Part shown: one piece after another, positions 5,521-12,829 of the stretch | How the letters are laid out: each line of letters starts with the position of its first letter | Numbering within the stretch: the stretch's first letter is position 1 | Source: an uncultured Bacilli bacterium | Lineage (GTDB): Bacteria > Bacillota_I > Bacilli_A > RF39 > UBA660 | DNA length: 14,072 bases | NCBI GenBank assembly: GCA_944359735.1 | Contig: CALVTA010000028.1 | Coordinates: forward strand, 1 to 14,072 | Direction of reading: 5' to 3' | Notes under the pieces: generated by a model | Databases searched by the model: none | What the model saw: the letters and a program-made list of their open reading frames with translations, nothing else | Told to the model about the DNA's origin: nothing | Program-made: the position numbers and the translations under genes

Positions 5521-5630
5521 AGTTTTCAAAATGGAACACTATCTTAATTTTTCCGTGCGAGATTAGAGGCTTTTGTTTTTGTTATTCTTTAGGTGCTTAA
5601 GCAAGAGAACGAAAAACGGAGGAAAAAATT

Positions 5631-5828
5631 ATGACAAAAGAGATTTGCGATATTCAAACATTATCAAGTTATTTAAAAGTGTCAGTATCAGAAGTTAGGA
5701 AACTTGTGAGAGAGAAAAAAATACCATTCTTTAGAGTTGGAAATAGATTAAGATTTGACTTAAAAAGTATCAATACTTGGTTAGAAAAATTACAAGAAAA
5801 AGAAAGCAAAACATCTCTATTTTACTAG
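5631..5828 (+). CDS. xis: Excisionase-like helix-turn-helix protein
   Basis: The 65-aa product has the compact HTH_17/excisionase pattern: DIQTLSSYLKVSVSEVRKLV (residues 7-26) makes the two helices and IPFFRVGNRLRFDLKSINTWL (31-51) the wing and third helix. In integrative elements such proteins bend DNA at the attachment sites and push the integrase towards excision. ATG 5631 follows GGAGG at 8 bases. It is 73 bases before the integrase on the same strand, the usual xis-int arrangement. The integrase has an extra extended -10 (5849-5854) in between, so the two may be separately expressed. Role inferred from fold and neighbour. Confidence 0.8.
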   Translation: MTKEICDIQTLSSYLKVSVSEVRKLVREKKIPFFRVGNRLRFDLKSINTWLEKLQEKESKTSLFY

Positions 5829-5845
5829 GAAAAATAAGGAAAATA

Positions 5846-5854
5846 TGATATAAT
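5846..5854 (+). promoter_or_regulatory. Extended -10 promoter of the integrase
   Basis: TGA-TATAAT lies 47 bases before the integrase ATG. There is no good -35 (TAGGAA at 5826-5831), which extended -10 promoters can tolerate. Confidence 0.5.
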
Positions 5855-5901
5855 TATAGGTAGATAGAGATTGTTTTATCAAATGTTAGGAGGAACGAAA
5901 A

Positions 5902-7017
5902 ATGATAAAACAACTATCAAAAAATAAATATAAAATAATAGCAGAAATTGGCTACACAATAGACGGAAAAAGAAAGAGAAAAACGGAAATTTTCGAGGGA
6001 ACGAAAAAGCAAGCCGAAACAAGAGAGTTTGAAATAAAGCAACAATATGCTAAAGGTGGCTTTGTCGTAGATAGCAAAAATATGACCTTTGAAGATTTTG
6101 GAGAGTTCTTTATTCGTAACTATTGTGAGGGAAATATTGGTGCTAAAACTTTGGCAGGCTATGAATCAATGTTAGAAAAAATCAATGGTTATTTAGGAAA
6201 TTGGCAATTAAAAAGTATTGAAACATTTACTTTGCTAGAACTTTATAAAAAACTTAAAAAAGGTACTAGAAAAAATGTTGTTACCAATAACACCATATTA
6301 CATTATTACAACCTAATCAATTTAATGTTTACGCAAGCCGTAAAATGGAAACTACTAGAAGTTAACCCTAACACGGACATTCCTAGACCAAAGAAAGAAA
6401 AACATCTTGCCGAATACTACGACCTAGACCAAATACATATATTATTGAATGGTTTATCTAACGAGTGTTTAAAATATCAAGCACTTATCATTCTAGCATT
6501 AGACTCGGGAGCAAGAAGAAGTGAGATTTTAGCATTAACTTGGAATGACATTGATTTTGATACCAAAGTATTAACTATCAATAAATCACTAGATGTTATT
6601 AAAGGCGAGTTTGTAGAAAAGGCAACAAAGAATGATACATCTACAAGAAAAATGGTATTAACCGACGCAACTATTGAAGTATTAAAAGCCTACAAAGACG
6701 AGTTGGTTTTATCTAATAATTGGCAAAAAAGCAATAAATTGTTCCTAGCAAAAGACGGCAAGCCTATGTATCCAACAACTTGTGGCAAGATATTTCAAAA
6801 GGTAGCAGTTAAGTATGGACTACCAAAAATCAACTTCCATTCATTAAGACATAGTTCAGCAAGTCTACAAATAGCACTAGGTGTTCATACAAAATTGATA
6901 CAAGAAAGAATGGGTCATTCTTCTATGGCAGTAACGACCGGTATTTATTCCCATATCTTCCAAGCAAATAGAACGGAAGTTGCTAACAAATTGAATGGTG
7001 CCTTAACCGTCAATTAA
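5902..7017 (+). CDS. int: Tyrosine recombinase (site-specific integrase)
   Basis: The 371-aa length fits Tn916/phage-type integrases. Residues 1-50 form the arm-binding domain (beta strands with GKRKRKTEIFEGTKKQAE), 60-155 the SAM-like core-binding domain, and 170-370 the catalytic domain. All active-site residues are visible: R205 (SGARRSEILAL), K243 (ATKND), H313 and R316 (HSLRH), H339 (MGHSS) and the nucleophile Y349 (GIYSHI). It cuts and rejoins DNA at attL/attR in the tRNA-Lys gene and on the circular form. ATG 5902 has AGGAGG 8 bases upstream. It reads towards attR, 187 bp after its stop codon, with paired direct repeats immediately behind it as likely arm sites. No defect is seen. Confidence 0.95.
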   Translation: MIKQLSKNKYKIIAEIGYTIDGKRKRKTEIFEGTKKQAETREFEIKQQYAKGGFVVDSKNMTFEDFGEFFIRNYCEGNIGAKTLAGYESMLEKINGYLGNWQLKSIETFTLLELYKKLKKGTRKNVVTNNTILHYYNLINLMFTQAVKWKLLEVNPNTDIPRPKKEKHLAEYYDLDQIHILLNGLSNECLKYQALIILALDSGARRSEILALTWNDIDFDTKVLTINKSLDVIKGEFVEKATKNDTSTRKMVLTDATIEVLKAYKDELVLSNNWQKSNKLFLAKDGKPMYPTTCGKIFQKVAVKYGLPKINFHSLRHSSASLQIALGVHTKLIQERMGHSSMAVTTGIYSHIFQANRTEVANKLNGALTVN

Positions 7018-7032
7018 AATACAATTTTGAGA

Positions 7033-7053
7033 TTTCGGCACCTTTTCGGCACC
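7033..7053. repeat. Paired direct repeat TTTCGGCACC, likely integrase arm sites
   Basis: TTTCGGCACC occurs at 7033-7042 and 7044-7053, an 11-bp period, between the integrase stop codon and attR. Arm-type sites of Tn916/phage integrases are short direct repeats one helical turn apart at this place. The role is inferred from position. Confidence 0.6.
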
Positions 7054-7067
7054 CGTTATAAAAAAAC

Positions 7068-7101
7068 GGCTATTGTAAAGCCAATAAAAAAATGCTATAA
7101 T
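7068..7101 (+). promoter_or_regulatory. Outward promoter at the right end of the element
   Basis: TTGTAA (7073-7078), a 17-bp spacer and TGC-TATAAT (hexamer 7096-7101) make the best sigma-A promoter in the window. The -35 lies between GGCT (7068-7071) and AGCC (7079-7082), a 15-bp dyad that could be an operator. In the integrated state it reads over attR into the tRNA fragment and its terminator. After circularisation it would read into the left end of the element. Confidence 0.65.
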
Positions 7102-7203
7102 AGATACATCAAACCAAGCAAAGCCCCATAAAATAAGGGGAAAAGAGGTTGCATAGGTTTTTTGAAAATATGGTGGAGCCTTAGAAAAAAGGAAACAAGC
7201 CCT
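7102..7203 (+). other. Right-end DNA between the promoter and attR
   Basis: No gene is seen. CCCC (7124-7127) and GGGG (7137-7140) form a small hairpin in the predicted transcript. TGGTGG (7171-7176) is complementary to the CCACCA end of the tRNA fragment (7247-7252), which may be chance. The 5' half of a tRNA (acceptor strand and D arm) is absent here. Confidence 0.4.
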
Positions 7204-7252
7204 CTGACTCTTAATCAGTGGGTCTAGGGTTCGAATCCCTAACAGCCCACCA
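7204..7252 (+). tRNA. tRNA-Lys(CTT) 3' fragment, attR site
   Basis: The fragment contains the anticodon arm CTGA-CTCTTAA-TCAG (anticodon CTT at 7210-7212), a variable loop, the T arm TAGGG-TTCGAAT-CCCTA and the acceptor strand ACAGCCC with ACCA. The matching 5' strand GGGCTGT and the D arm are missing upstream, so this is not a complete tRNA. The anticodon stem-loop is a natural dyad, the usual crossover core for tyrosine recombinases. The functional tRNA should be at the left end, restored by a 3' copy that the element carries. Confidence 0.85.
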
Positions 7253-7262
7253 AATCGATATC

Positions 7263-7293
7263 AAACTCAGATTTTATATGTCTGAGTTTTTAT
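7263..7293 (+). terminator. Original terminator of the tRNA-Lys gene
   Basis: AAACTCAGA (7263-7271) pairs perfectly with TCTGAGTTT (7281-7289) over 9 bp with a 9-nt loop and a short T-run. It begins 11 bases after the CCA end and belongs to the chromosome, cut off from its tRNA promoter by the insertion. Confidence 0.8.
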
Positions 7294-7315
7294 TTATATT
7301 TTGGAGTGATGCTTT

Positions 7316-7405
7316 ATGAAAATTAATCAAAAGAATAATCACCCATTTTATTTAACTAAATCAAATATAACAATATCGCTATACTTCATTATAAATTATA
7401 ATTAG
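7316..7405 (+). pseudogene. Possible 29-aa peptide or gene remnant
   Basis: An ATG with GGAG 9 bases upstream opens a 29-codon frame (MKINQKNNHPFYLTKSNITI and on) that ends at TAG 7405. The good ribosome site suggests the 5' end of a gene whose rest has decayed. The following 100 bases to 7511 hold no further frame. No family is recognised. Confidence 0.25.
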
Positions 7406-7511
7406 GTGAAATTAATTCATACAAACTTCTAAAGTCATTTAATAATTTTTTATATCAGAACTTAATTTTCCAAAAATAATAGTTAATTATAGAAATAATA
7501 AAGAATATAAA
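7406..7511. other. AT-rich gap with a weak hairpin
   Basis: Nothing is recognisable except AAGAAT (7501-7506) and ATTCTT (7514-7519), a 6-bp stem at the end of the DUF4186 gene that might act as a weak minus-strand terminator. Confidence 0.25.
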
Positions 7512-7877
7512 TCATTCTTCGAAACATTTATATTCCTTATTGATAAAAGTCATTATGACTGTAACAATGTAATCTACTTCTTTTTCTGATAATCTTCTAT
7601 TTTTAGGGATATCATGCCATTTACTTAAACAACTTCTACAACAAGTAGCAGTAGCATGTTGCGCTATAAAAACAGGATGTCCTTTTGTAGGTGTTTGCTT
7701 GCCATCATTTAAAATTACACTAGGACTCAACCTTTTATTTATGAAATCATAAGCATGGTTCTCAATAATATTTAATCCCTTTTTGTTAATATATATAATA
7801 TCTTTTTCTTTAAGATGAAAGCTACTCCTAAACTTTGATTTAGATAGCCTATAAAATAAGTAATTTATATCTTGCAT
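7512..7877 (-). CDS. DUF4186 family protein
   Basis: The 121-aa product matches what I know of DUF4186: SKFRSSFHL (13-21), DGKQTP (58-63), GHPVFIAQHATATCCRSC (66-83) and KWHDIP (86-91). The clustered His and Cys residues (H67, H74, C79, C80, C83, H88) look like a metal or redox site; that reading is mine, and the family has no established function. ATG 7877 is chosen because GAAGG lies 7 bases upstream; the frame extends to a TTG at 7904 with no ribosome site. It is divergent from the DNA glycosylase-type gene, with 60 bp between start codons. Confidence 0.85.
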   Translation of the reverse strand: MQDINYLFYRLSKSKFRSSFHLKEKDIIYINKKGLNIIENHAYDFINKRLSPSVILNDGKQTPTKGHPVFIAQHATATCCRSCLSKWHDIPKNRRLSEKEVDYIVTVIMTFINKEYKCFEE

Positions 7878-7917
7878 AAAAATACCTTCTTTACAAAAAC
7901 TCAAATTATAATTATAC

Positions 7918-7934
7918 TAACACGTGAGGTGTTA
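7918..7934. promoter_or_regulatory. Dyad in the divergent intergenic region
   Basis: TAACAC-GTGAG-GTGTTA is a 6-bp inverted repeat in the 60 bp between the two divergent start codons. It covers GAGG, the ribosome site of the glycosylase gene, and could be an operator serving both genes. TATAAT-like sequences stand just beside it (7906-7917). Confidence 0.35.
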
Positions 7935-7937
7935 ATT

Positions 7938-8429
7938 TTGAAAGTAATTCATCCACTAAAACCCATTTATAATAGTCAATCAAAAGTATTAATTTTAGGT
8001 AGTTTTCCATCTATAAAATCAAGAGAAAATAATTTCTATTATTCTCATCCTAGAAATAGATTTTGGAAAACTCTAGAAAAAGTATTTAATGAAAATATAG
8101 GAAATAGTAATAAAGATAAAGAAAACTTTCTTTTAACTCATAAAATTGCTCTTTTTGATGTCGTAAAAAGTTGTGATATAACATTATCATGTGACAATAG
8201 TATAAAAGATGTAATACCAAATGATATAAAAAAAATAGTTGCTAATAGTAATATAAAAATCATTTTTACTACAGGCTTAAAAGCTTATAATTTATATAAT
8301 AAGTTTTTAGCAGATGATTTAGAAATTGAAGCAATTAAATTACTATCTCCTTCTCCTGCCAACTGTAAAAAAGGAATTGAAACGAAACTAGTTGACAATT
8401 ATAAAATAATAAAAAAGTATTTAGATTAG
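7938..8429 (+). CDS. DNA-deoxyinosine glycosylase (uracil-DNA glycosylase superfamily)
   Basis: This 163-aa cytoplasmic repair enzyme has the superfamily's first motif GSFPS (21-25), then HPRNRFW (37-43), ALFDVV (71-76) and the late SPSPAN (137-142). These fit the branch that removes hypoxanthine (deaminated adenine) from DNA, starting base-excision repair. The substrate is inferred from the family. TTG 7938 is chosen because GAGG lies 8 bases upstream and homologues begin close to this point with the xHPLKP stretch; the longer frame from TTG 7872 runs into the divergent gene. Its 3' end overlaps the end of copA by 9 bp, tail to tail. Confidence 0.85.
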   Translation: MKVIHPLKPIYNSQSKVLILGSFPSIKSRENNFYYSHPRNRFWKTLEKVFNENIGNSNKDKENFLLTHKIALFDVVKSCDITLSCDNSIKDVIPNDIKKIVANSNIKIIFTTGLKAYNLYNKFLADDLEIEAIKLLSPSPANCKKGIETKLVDNYKIIKKYLD

Positions 8430-10577
8430 TTTTATTAGTCTTAAACTATTTAAAACAACTGTAATACTACTTAAGGTCATAGCAAGACTTGCAATCATGG
8501 GATTTAATCTAACTGGAAGAAAACCTGTGGCAAGAGGTATCATACAGATATTGTAAAATAAAGCCCAAAATAAGTTTTCTTTAATAATTTTAAAAGTTTT
8601 CTTACTTATTTTAAATAAATCTGTAATTAAAGTTAAATCATCTCTTAAAAGAACAATATCACTAGAATCAGCGCTAATATCTGTTCCTTTAAAAACACTG
8701 ATAGAAATTGCTGCTTTCTTTAAAGCTGGACTGTCATTAATTCCATCACCTACCATCATAACATTATTTGCAATATTCACACTGCCAATATAAGATAACT
8801 TTTCTTTAGGTAACACTTCACTAACAATATTCTTTATGCCAAGTTTGTTAGCAACCAAGGAAGCTGATATTTTATTGTCTCCTGTTAACATAACAAGTTT
8901 AAGATCTAACCTTTTTAAAGATTCTATAACTTTGTAAGAATCTTTTTTTATTTCATCATTTAAGAAGAATACAGCAACGACTTTTTCTTTAGTAAATAAA
9001 AATATCGTACTATTATTTTTATTTCTAATGTATTTTTCATCGTTTATGTAAGGATTTGATAACTTATTTTTTAAAAGATAATTAACCCCTCCTGCATAGT
9101 ATTTGATATTATTAATTGTACCATTAATACCTAATCCTGCTTCTTCTTTAAAGTTAGAAACACTTAGTCTAGAAAAAGCTTCATCATTAACTATTCCTTT
9201 AGCAAAAGGATGATTAGAGTTTACTTCTAAACTTTTTAAAATCGTAAGATTCTCTTTTGTATATATTCCATCTACTAATTTAAGCTTTCCTTTTGTTAAA
9301 GTTCCAGTTTTATCAAAAACAACTGTATCAACTCTATTGATCAGTTCAAAACTATTACCATTTTTTATTAAAATACCATTTTTACTACAATATGAAATAG
9401 CTAGAACTATAGCAAGTGGTGTTGCAAGACCCAAAGCGCAAGGACAAGCGACTACTAGAATTGTTACTAGAGAATTTATTGCTAAACTAAAGGGATTACC
9501 TATTGTAAGATGAATAATAAATGTAATAATTGCTACTATAAAAATAAAAGGAACGAAGTAGGAACTTACTGTATCAGCAAATTTAGCAATATTTGATTTA
9601 GAGTTAGTAGCATCTACAACTAGATCAACAATCTTGGAAATACTAGAATTTTTACCAATTGAAGTAGCTTTGTATTCGATATAACCATTATAATTATAGC
9701 TGCCTGCTAATACTTTGGAATTAACTTCTTTTATTACAGGTTTACTTTCTCCTGTAATAAAAGTTTCATCAACATAAGTGTTACCTTTTACAACGATGCC
9801 ATCTACACTAATCTTATCTCCAGCTTTAGATATGACAATATCTCCTTCTTTTATTTCATCTATTGTTACTTCTATTTCTTTATTATTTCTTTTAACAATA
9901 CCTTTTTTAGGTGTAATTTCTACTAAATTTCTAATACTATCAGCTGCTCTACTCTTATTCTTATTTTCAATAAAACGTCCTAATTTTACAAAGAAAATAA
10001 TAGTAGCGGAACTCTCAAAGTAAAGATTATGTACATAACTAGCTTCACCAAATATTATCAAAATTACAAAATAAAAACTATACAAAAAGTTTACAATAAC
10101 TCCTATGCCCACTAAAGTATCCATATTAGGATGCTTTTTAATCAAGTTTAAGATTCCATTTTTAATAATATCAAACCCATAAATTATGAATAGTAATGTC
10201 AAAAAAAGTATAAAAATAGTATAAATAACAGGTGATTTATGCATATCCAAAAAAGATATTATTGGCAAATTTATCATATTTCCCATAGAAACATACATAA
10301 GAATTATTTCTAAAATTGTAAATAATATTAATAACTGTTTTTCTCTTTTAGATTTACCTTTTTCATTTTTACCAAGGCTTTTAAAACCTGCTTGCTTAAT
10401 ATAATTTTCAATATCATTAATAGACAAATTATCTTCATACTTAATAGTTGCTGTTGCAAGAACTAAATTAACATTAGCTTCTACTATTCCATCTTGTTTA
10501 TTTAGAAATTTTTCTAAACCAAGAGAGCAAGCCGTACAAGTCATACCTTCTATATTCAAAATAACTTTTTTCATCAT
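8421..10577 (-). CDS. copA: Cu(I)-exporting P1B-type ATPase
   Basis: The 718-aa membrane pump expels copper using ATP. In order it has one N-terminal metal-binding domain (GMTCTAC, C14/C17), four membrane spans between about 82 and 200, the actuator motif TGES (275-278), CPCALGLATP (378-387) as the metal site in the sixth span, phosphorylation site DKTGT (D422), the nucleotide-domain HP (456-457) and GDGINDSP (610-617). The last two spans carry YN (675-676) and M-x2-SS (700-704), which mark the Cu(I) subgroup. The length is normal for one-domain CopA. ATG 10577 overlaps the chaperone stop codon by 4 bases (ATGA), so the two are co-translated. No frameshift is seen. Confidence 0.95.
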   Translation of the reverse strand: MMKKVILNIEGMTCTACSLGLEKFLNKQDGIVEANVNLVLATATIKYEDNLSINDIENYIKQAGFKSLGKNEKGKSKREKQLLILFTILEIILMYVSMGNMINLPIISFLDMHKSPVIYTIFILFLTLLFIIYGFDIIKNGILNLIKKHPNMDTLVGIGVIVNFLYSFYFVILIIFGEASYVHNLYFESSATIIFFVKLGRFIENKNKSRAADSIRNLVEITPKKGIVKRNNKEIEVTIDEIKEGDIVISKAGDKISVDGIVVKGNTYVDETFITGESKPVIKEVNSKVLAGSYNYNGYIEYKATSIGKNSSISKIVDLVVDATNSKSNIAKFADTVSSYFVPFIFIVAIITFIIHLTIGNPFSLAINSLVTILVVACPCALGLATPLAIVLAISYCSKNGILIKNGNSFELINRVDTVVFDKTGTLTKGKLKLVDGIYTKENLTILKSLEVNSNHPFAKGIVNDEAFSRLSVSNFKEEAGLGINGTINNIKYYAGGVNYLLKNKLSNPYINDEKYIRNKNNSTIFLFTKEKVVAVFFLNDEIKKDSYKVIESLKRLDLKLVMLTGDNKISASLVANKLGIKNIVSEVLPKEKLSYIGSVNIANNVMMVGDGINDSPALKKAAISISVFKGTDISADSSDIVLLRDDLTLITDLFKISKKTFKIIKENLFWALFYNICMIPLATGFLPVRLNPMIASLAMTLSSITVVLNSLRLIKLI

Positions 10578-10789
10578 AAATCACTATCACTAACTACTTC
10601 AAATTCTAGATTATTAAGTAATTGTTTAACTTCATTTCTAAATTTTTCATTTTTTAAAGTTACAATTACTTCTCCTTTAGTATAATCAGCTTCTACATCT
10701 TTAACTCCTTTTAACATCTTTAAAGAGTTTATAATTCTATTTTCACATCCAATACAATGCATATTCAAAACATTATATTTAACTTTCAT
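10574..10789 (-). CDS. copZ: CopZ-like copper chaperone
   Basis: The 71-aa product is a single heavy-metal-associated domain with the binding loop MHCIGC (C12, C15) between the first strand and helix, and the beta-alpha-beta-beta-alpha-beta spacing of CopZ. It would carry Cu(I) in the cytoplasm and hand it to the CopA pump encoded next, whose start overlaps its stop codon. ATG 10789 has AAGGA 8 bases upstream. A copper-responsive regulator gene (CopY or CsoR) is not in the window and no clear cop box is seen upstream. Confidence 0.88.
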   Translation of the reverse strand: MKVKYNVLNMHCIGCENRIINSLKMLKGVKDVEADYTKGEVIVTLKNEKFRNEVKQLLNNLEFEVVSDSDL

Positions 10790-10899
10790 TTTTCTTTTCC
10801 TTTCTGTTATTTATTGTTATTGTATTTTCCACAAACTATGTAAATAAAGGGACTGTTTTTAGTGTTTGAAAAACAAAAAATCTTTATTATCTAATTATA

Positions 10900-11062
10900 T
10901 ATATCTAATAAAGTCATAATATATAAAATTCCACGAAATTAATTCTTTAATACAGCATTTCTCTACATCATGAAAAATCATTTTTAATTTCACTTTATTA
11001 GTCTCATATTTATTATTTTCTTTTAATAGTAGTTCTCCTTTTCAATAATATTCATTAAAAGT
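10900..11062 (-). pseudogene. Possible frameshifted gene remnant
   Basis: On the minus strand an ATG near 11056 gives MNIIEK and then stops in frame. Shifting one base at AAAAGG continues as GELLLKENNKYETNKVKLKM and on to a TAA near 10904. The join reads like one protein of roughly 50 residues broken by a single-base shift. No family is recognised and the reading is tentative. Confidence 0.2.
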
Positions 11063-11082
11063 TCTATTTAATATTTATTACA

Positions 11083-11190
11083 TTATAATTTATACTCTAT
11101 ATATAACCACCATGAAAGGTTATGATATAATTCATTAAGTTCTTTTATATTTCCTTTGGTCATTCCTAACGATTTAATCATCTTCATCAT
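11083..11190 (-). pseudogene. Possible permease fragment, 35 codons
   Basis: The frame MMKMIKSLGMTKGNIKEL and on to TAA 11085 resembles the K-S-I/L-G-M-T-K-x-x-I stretch of FtsX/MacB-type permeases. It then drifts into LSWWLYIEYKL and ends. No ribosome site is seen. It may be a leftover of a lost ABC permease, but the match is one short motif. Confidence 0.2.
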
Positions 11191-11263
11191 GAATACTATA
11201 AAATTATTTATATTAAACAATTTTTAGTGAAAAAATATATCTTATTTTCAAATTCCTATAAAT

Positions 11264-12829
11264 TTAAAAATCTATACTATCAAGATATTCTCTTGCAACA
11301 TTTCTTGGGTTTTCACCTAGTTCATCTACTCTATAATTTAATTCACTCATAATATCATTATTTAACTTACTACCAAGACTACTTAATACTTCTTTTATTT
11401 CTGGGTACTCTTCTAAAGTATCACTTCTTGCAAGTGGTATAGCATAATATGGTGGAAAAGCATTTTTATCATCTTCTAAGACTACAAGATTAAATTTCTT
11501 TAATAATCCATCTGTAGCAAAGGCATCTACTACTTCACTTTCATTATTTATTAAAGCAGTGTATCTTGGACTACCATCTATTCCAATAACATCTTTAAAG
11601 TTATAGCCATAAACATTACTTACTCTATTTAGCCCATCTTCTCTATTGATAAATTCAAGACTTGGGCTGATTACTAAATTACTTGATACTTTAGATAAAT
11701 CACTCATTGTCTTTAGATTATAAAGATTAGCAGTCTCTTGTTTAACAGCAAGTGTATAGGTATTATTAAATCCCATTTGGTCTAAGACTTTAAGATTATA
11801 TTTACTATCTAAATCACTTTTAACTGTATTATAAACTTTCTCTATATCAGTAATAGGCTCATAGTTTAGTGTATCTCCATAAACGGTACCTGTATAGTCT
11901 ATATATAAATCAATATCTCCTCTTTTTAAAGCTTCAAAACATACTTGAGTACCACCTAGATTACAGTTTTCAACGGTCTCATAATCAGTCTTATCTTTAA
12001 TAGCATCACTTACCATATAACAAAGAATATTTTGTTCTGTAAAGTCTTTACTACCTACGACAATAGCATTGTCATTTTTATTTGATGAAAAATATGTATA
12101 ACCAAAGACTATGATTAAGATAATAGCAGTTACTGCTAAGATAATCTTTTGATGGAATCTTTTTTTCTTTAGTAATTTTTTATCTAAGTCACTACTCTTT
12201 TGAAGGCTTATAGGGGTTACTAGTTTTTCAACTATACCAATAATATAATCAACTGCCAAAGCAAGTAGACAAGCTGGTATTGCCCCTGCTAGTATTTGAT
12301 AGTTATTAACAGTTCTAATACCTGAGAAGACAAGATAACCTAGACCTCCACCTCCGATGAAGGCTGCCATTGTCATTAGTCCTACCGCTGTAACAGCACT
12401 AATTCTAATTCCTGCCATAATTACTGGTAAAGCTAGAGGTATTTGTATTTTTACCAGTATTTGCCATTTAGTTAGTCCAATACCAGTTGCAGACTCTATC
12501 ATATTACTATCAATATTGCTAATACCTGTATAAGTGTTCTTAATAATTGGTAATAAGGAATATAAAACAACCATTACAATCGCAGGGGTTGTACCTATTC
12601 CAAGAAAAGGAATAGCAAAACCAAGTAGAGCCATACTAGGTATCGCTTGAATAACGCTTGCAATACCTAAGACAGGTTTATTTATCTTTTTAACATAACT
12701 TATTAAAATACCAATAGGAACACCTATTACAATTGCAAGTAAGACTGATAGAAAAGTTAATTCAATATGTTCTATTAGTAAAGATATAATTTGATCAATA
12801 TTATTACCGATATATTCTAAAAAATCCAT
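11264..12829 (-). CDS. Osmolyte ABC transporter, permease fused to substrate-binding domain
   Basis: The 521-aa protein joins two parts of an OpuC/ProWX-type importer for glycine betaine, carnitine, choline or related quaternary amines. Residues 1-215 are the membrane channel with about six spans, including the EAA-like loop ATGIGLTKWQILVKIQIPLA (114-133) that contacts the ATPase. A further span (228-247) tethers the binding domain (about 256-521) to the outside. That domain starts VGSKDFTEQ and has DYTGT (311-315), typical of OpuBC/OpuCC. The fused form replaces a separate lipoprotein. ATG 12829 overlaps the ATPase stop codon (TAATG), showing coupling. The exact substrate cannot be read from sequence. 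Confidence 0.92.
   Translation of the reverse strand: MDFLEYIGNNIDQIISLLIEHIELTFLSVLLAIVIGVPIGILISYVKKINKPVLGIASVIQAIPSMALLGFAIPFLGIGTTPAIVMVVLYSLLPIIKNTYTGISNIDSNMIESATGIGLTKWQILVKIQIPLALPVIMAGIRISAVTAVGLMTMAAFIGGGGLGYLVFSGIRTVNNYQILAGAIPACLLALAVDYIIGIVEKLVTPISLQKSSDLDKKLLKKKRFHQKIILAVTAIILIIVFGYTYFSSNKNDNAIVVGSKDFTEQNILCYMVSDAIKDKTDYETVENCNLGGTQVCFEALKRGDIDLYIDYTGTVYGDTLNYEPITDIEKVYNTVKSDLDSKYNLKVLDQMGFNNTYTLAVKQETANLYNLKTMSDLSKVSSNLVISPSLEFINREDGLNRVSNVYGYNFKDVIGIDGSPRYTALINNESEVVDAFATDGLLKKFNLVVLEDDKNAFPPYYAIPLARSDTLEEYPEIKEVLSSLGSKLNNDIMSELNYRVDELGENPRNVAREYLDSIDF

Larger units (their letters stand above)
5094..5630. other. 537-bp intergenic control region of the element
   Basis: No convincing gene lies here. 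It contains, in order, the palindromic promoter of the 87-aa gene, a plus-strand terminator (5248-5274), an AT-rich stretch with the alternating run TTATATATATAG (5370-5381), five tandem 10-bp repeats (5401-5450), a second plus-strand terminator (5496-5520) and the leader of the xis-like gene. The palindrome GCTTAAGC lies at 5594-5601. I see no strong promoter for the xis-like gene. The mix of an AT-rich tract and iterated repeats resembles replication or excision control DNA. Confidence 0.5.
1..7252. mobile_element. Right part of an integrated mobile element at tRNA-Lys
   Basis: The stretch from the left edge of the window to the tRNA-Lys 3' fragment at 7204-7252 behaves as one integrative element. 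The right end carries excisionase-like and tyrosine integrase genes next to a tRNA scar. The interior is made of accessory genes, mostly minus strand, that I cannot tie to housekeeping functions. Base use also changes: the element contains many CG-containing motifs (cgtcc, tccgtg, ttcg), which are rare in the flank after 7253. The left end, with the intact tRNA-Lys gene expected there, lies outside the window. No relaxase, coupling protein, capsid or replication initiator is visible, so whether it is an ICE, an IME or a phage satellite cannot be decided here. Confidence 0.85.
10790..11263. other. 474-bp region with promoter DNA and coding traces
   Basis: The part next to copZ (10800-10860) probably holds its promoter; TACAAT (10832-10827 on the minus strand) is a possible -10 without a good -35. 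The rest, to 11263, is very AT-rich. It carries minus-strand open stretches that look like worn gene pieces, described separately. No terminator is seen after the transporter operon that ends at 11264. Confidence 0.45.

Noticed and set aside
7171..7252. Complete tRNA or tmRNA
   Set aside because: There is no D arm and no 5' acceptor strand pairing with ACAGCCC; TGGTGG upstream pairs only with the CCACCA end.
9778..10023. 81-codon plus-strand frame
   Set aside because: It is the shadow of copA.
10800..10860. CopY box (TACAnnTGTA) upstream of copZ
   Set aside because: Only TACATAGTTTGT is present, with the wrong spacing, so it was not called as an operator.
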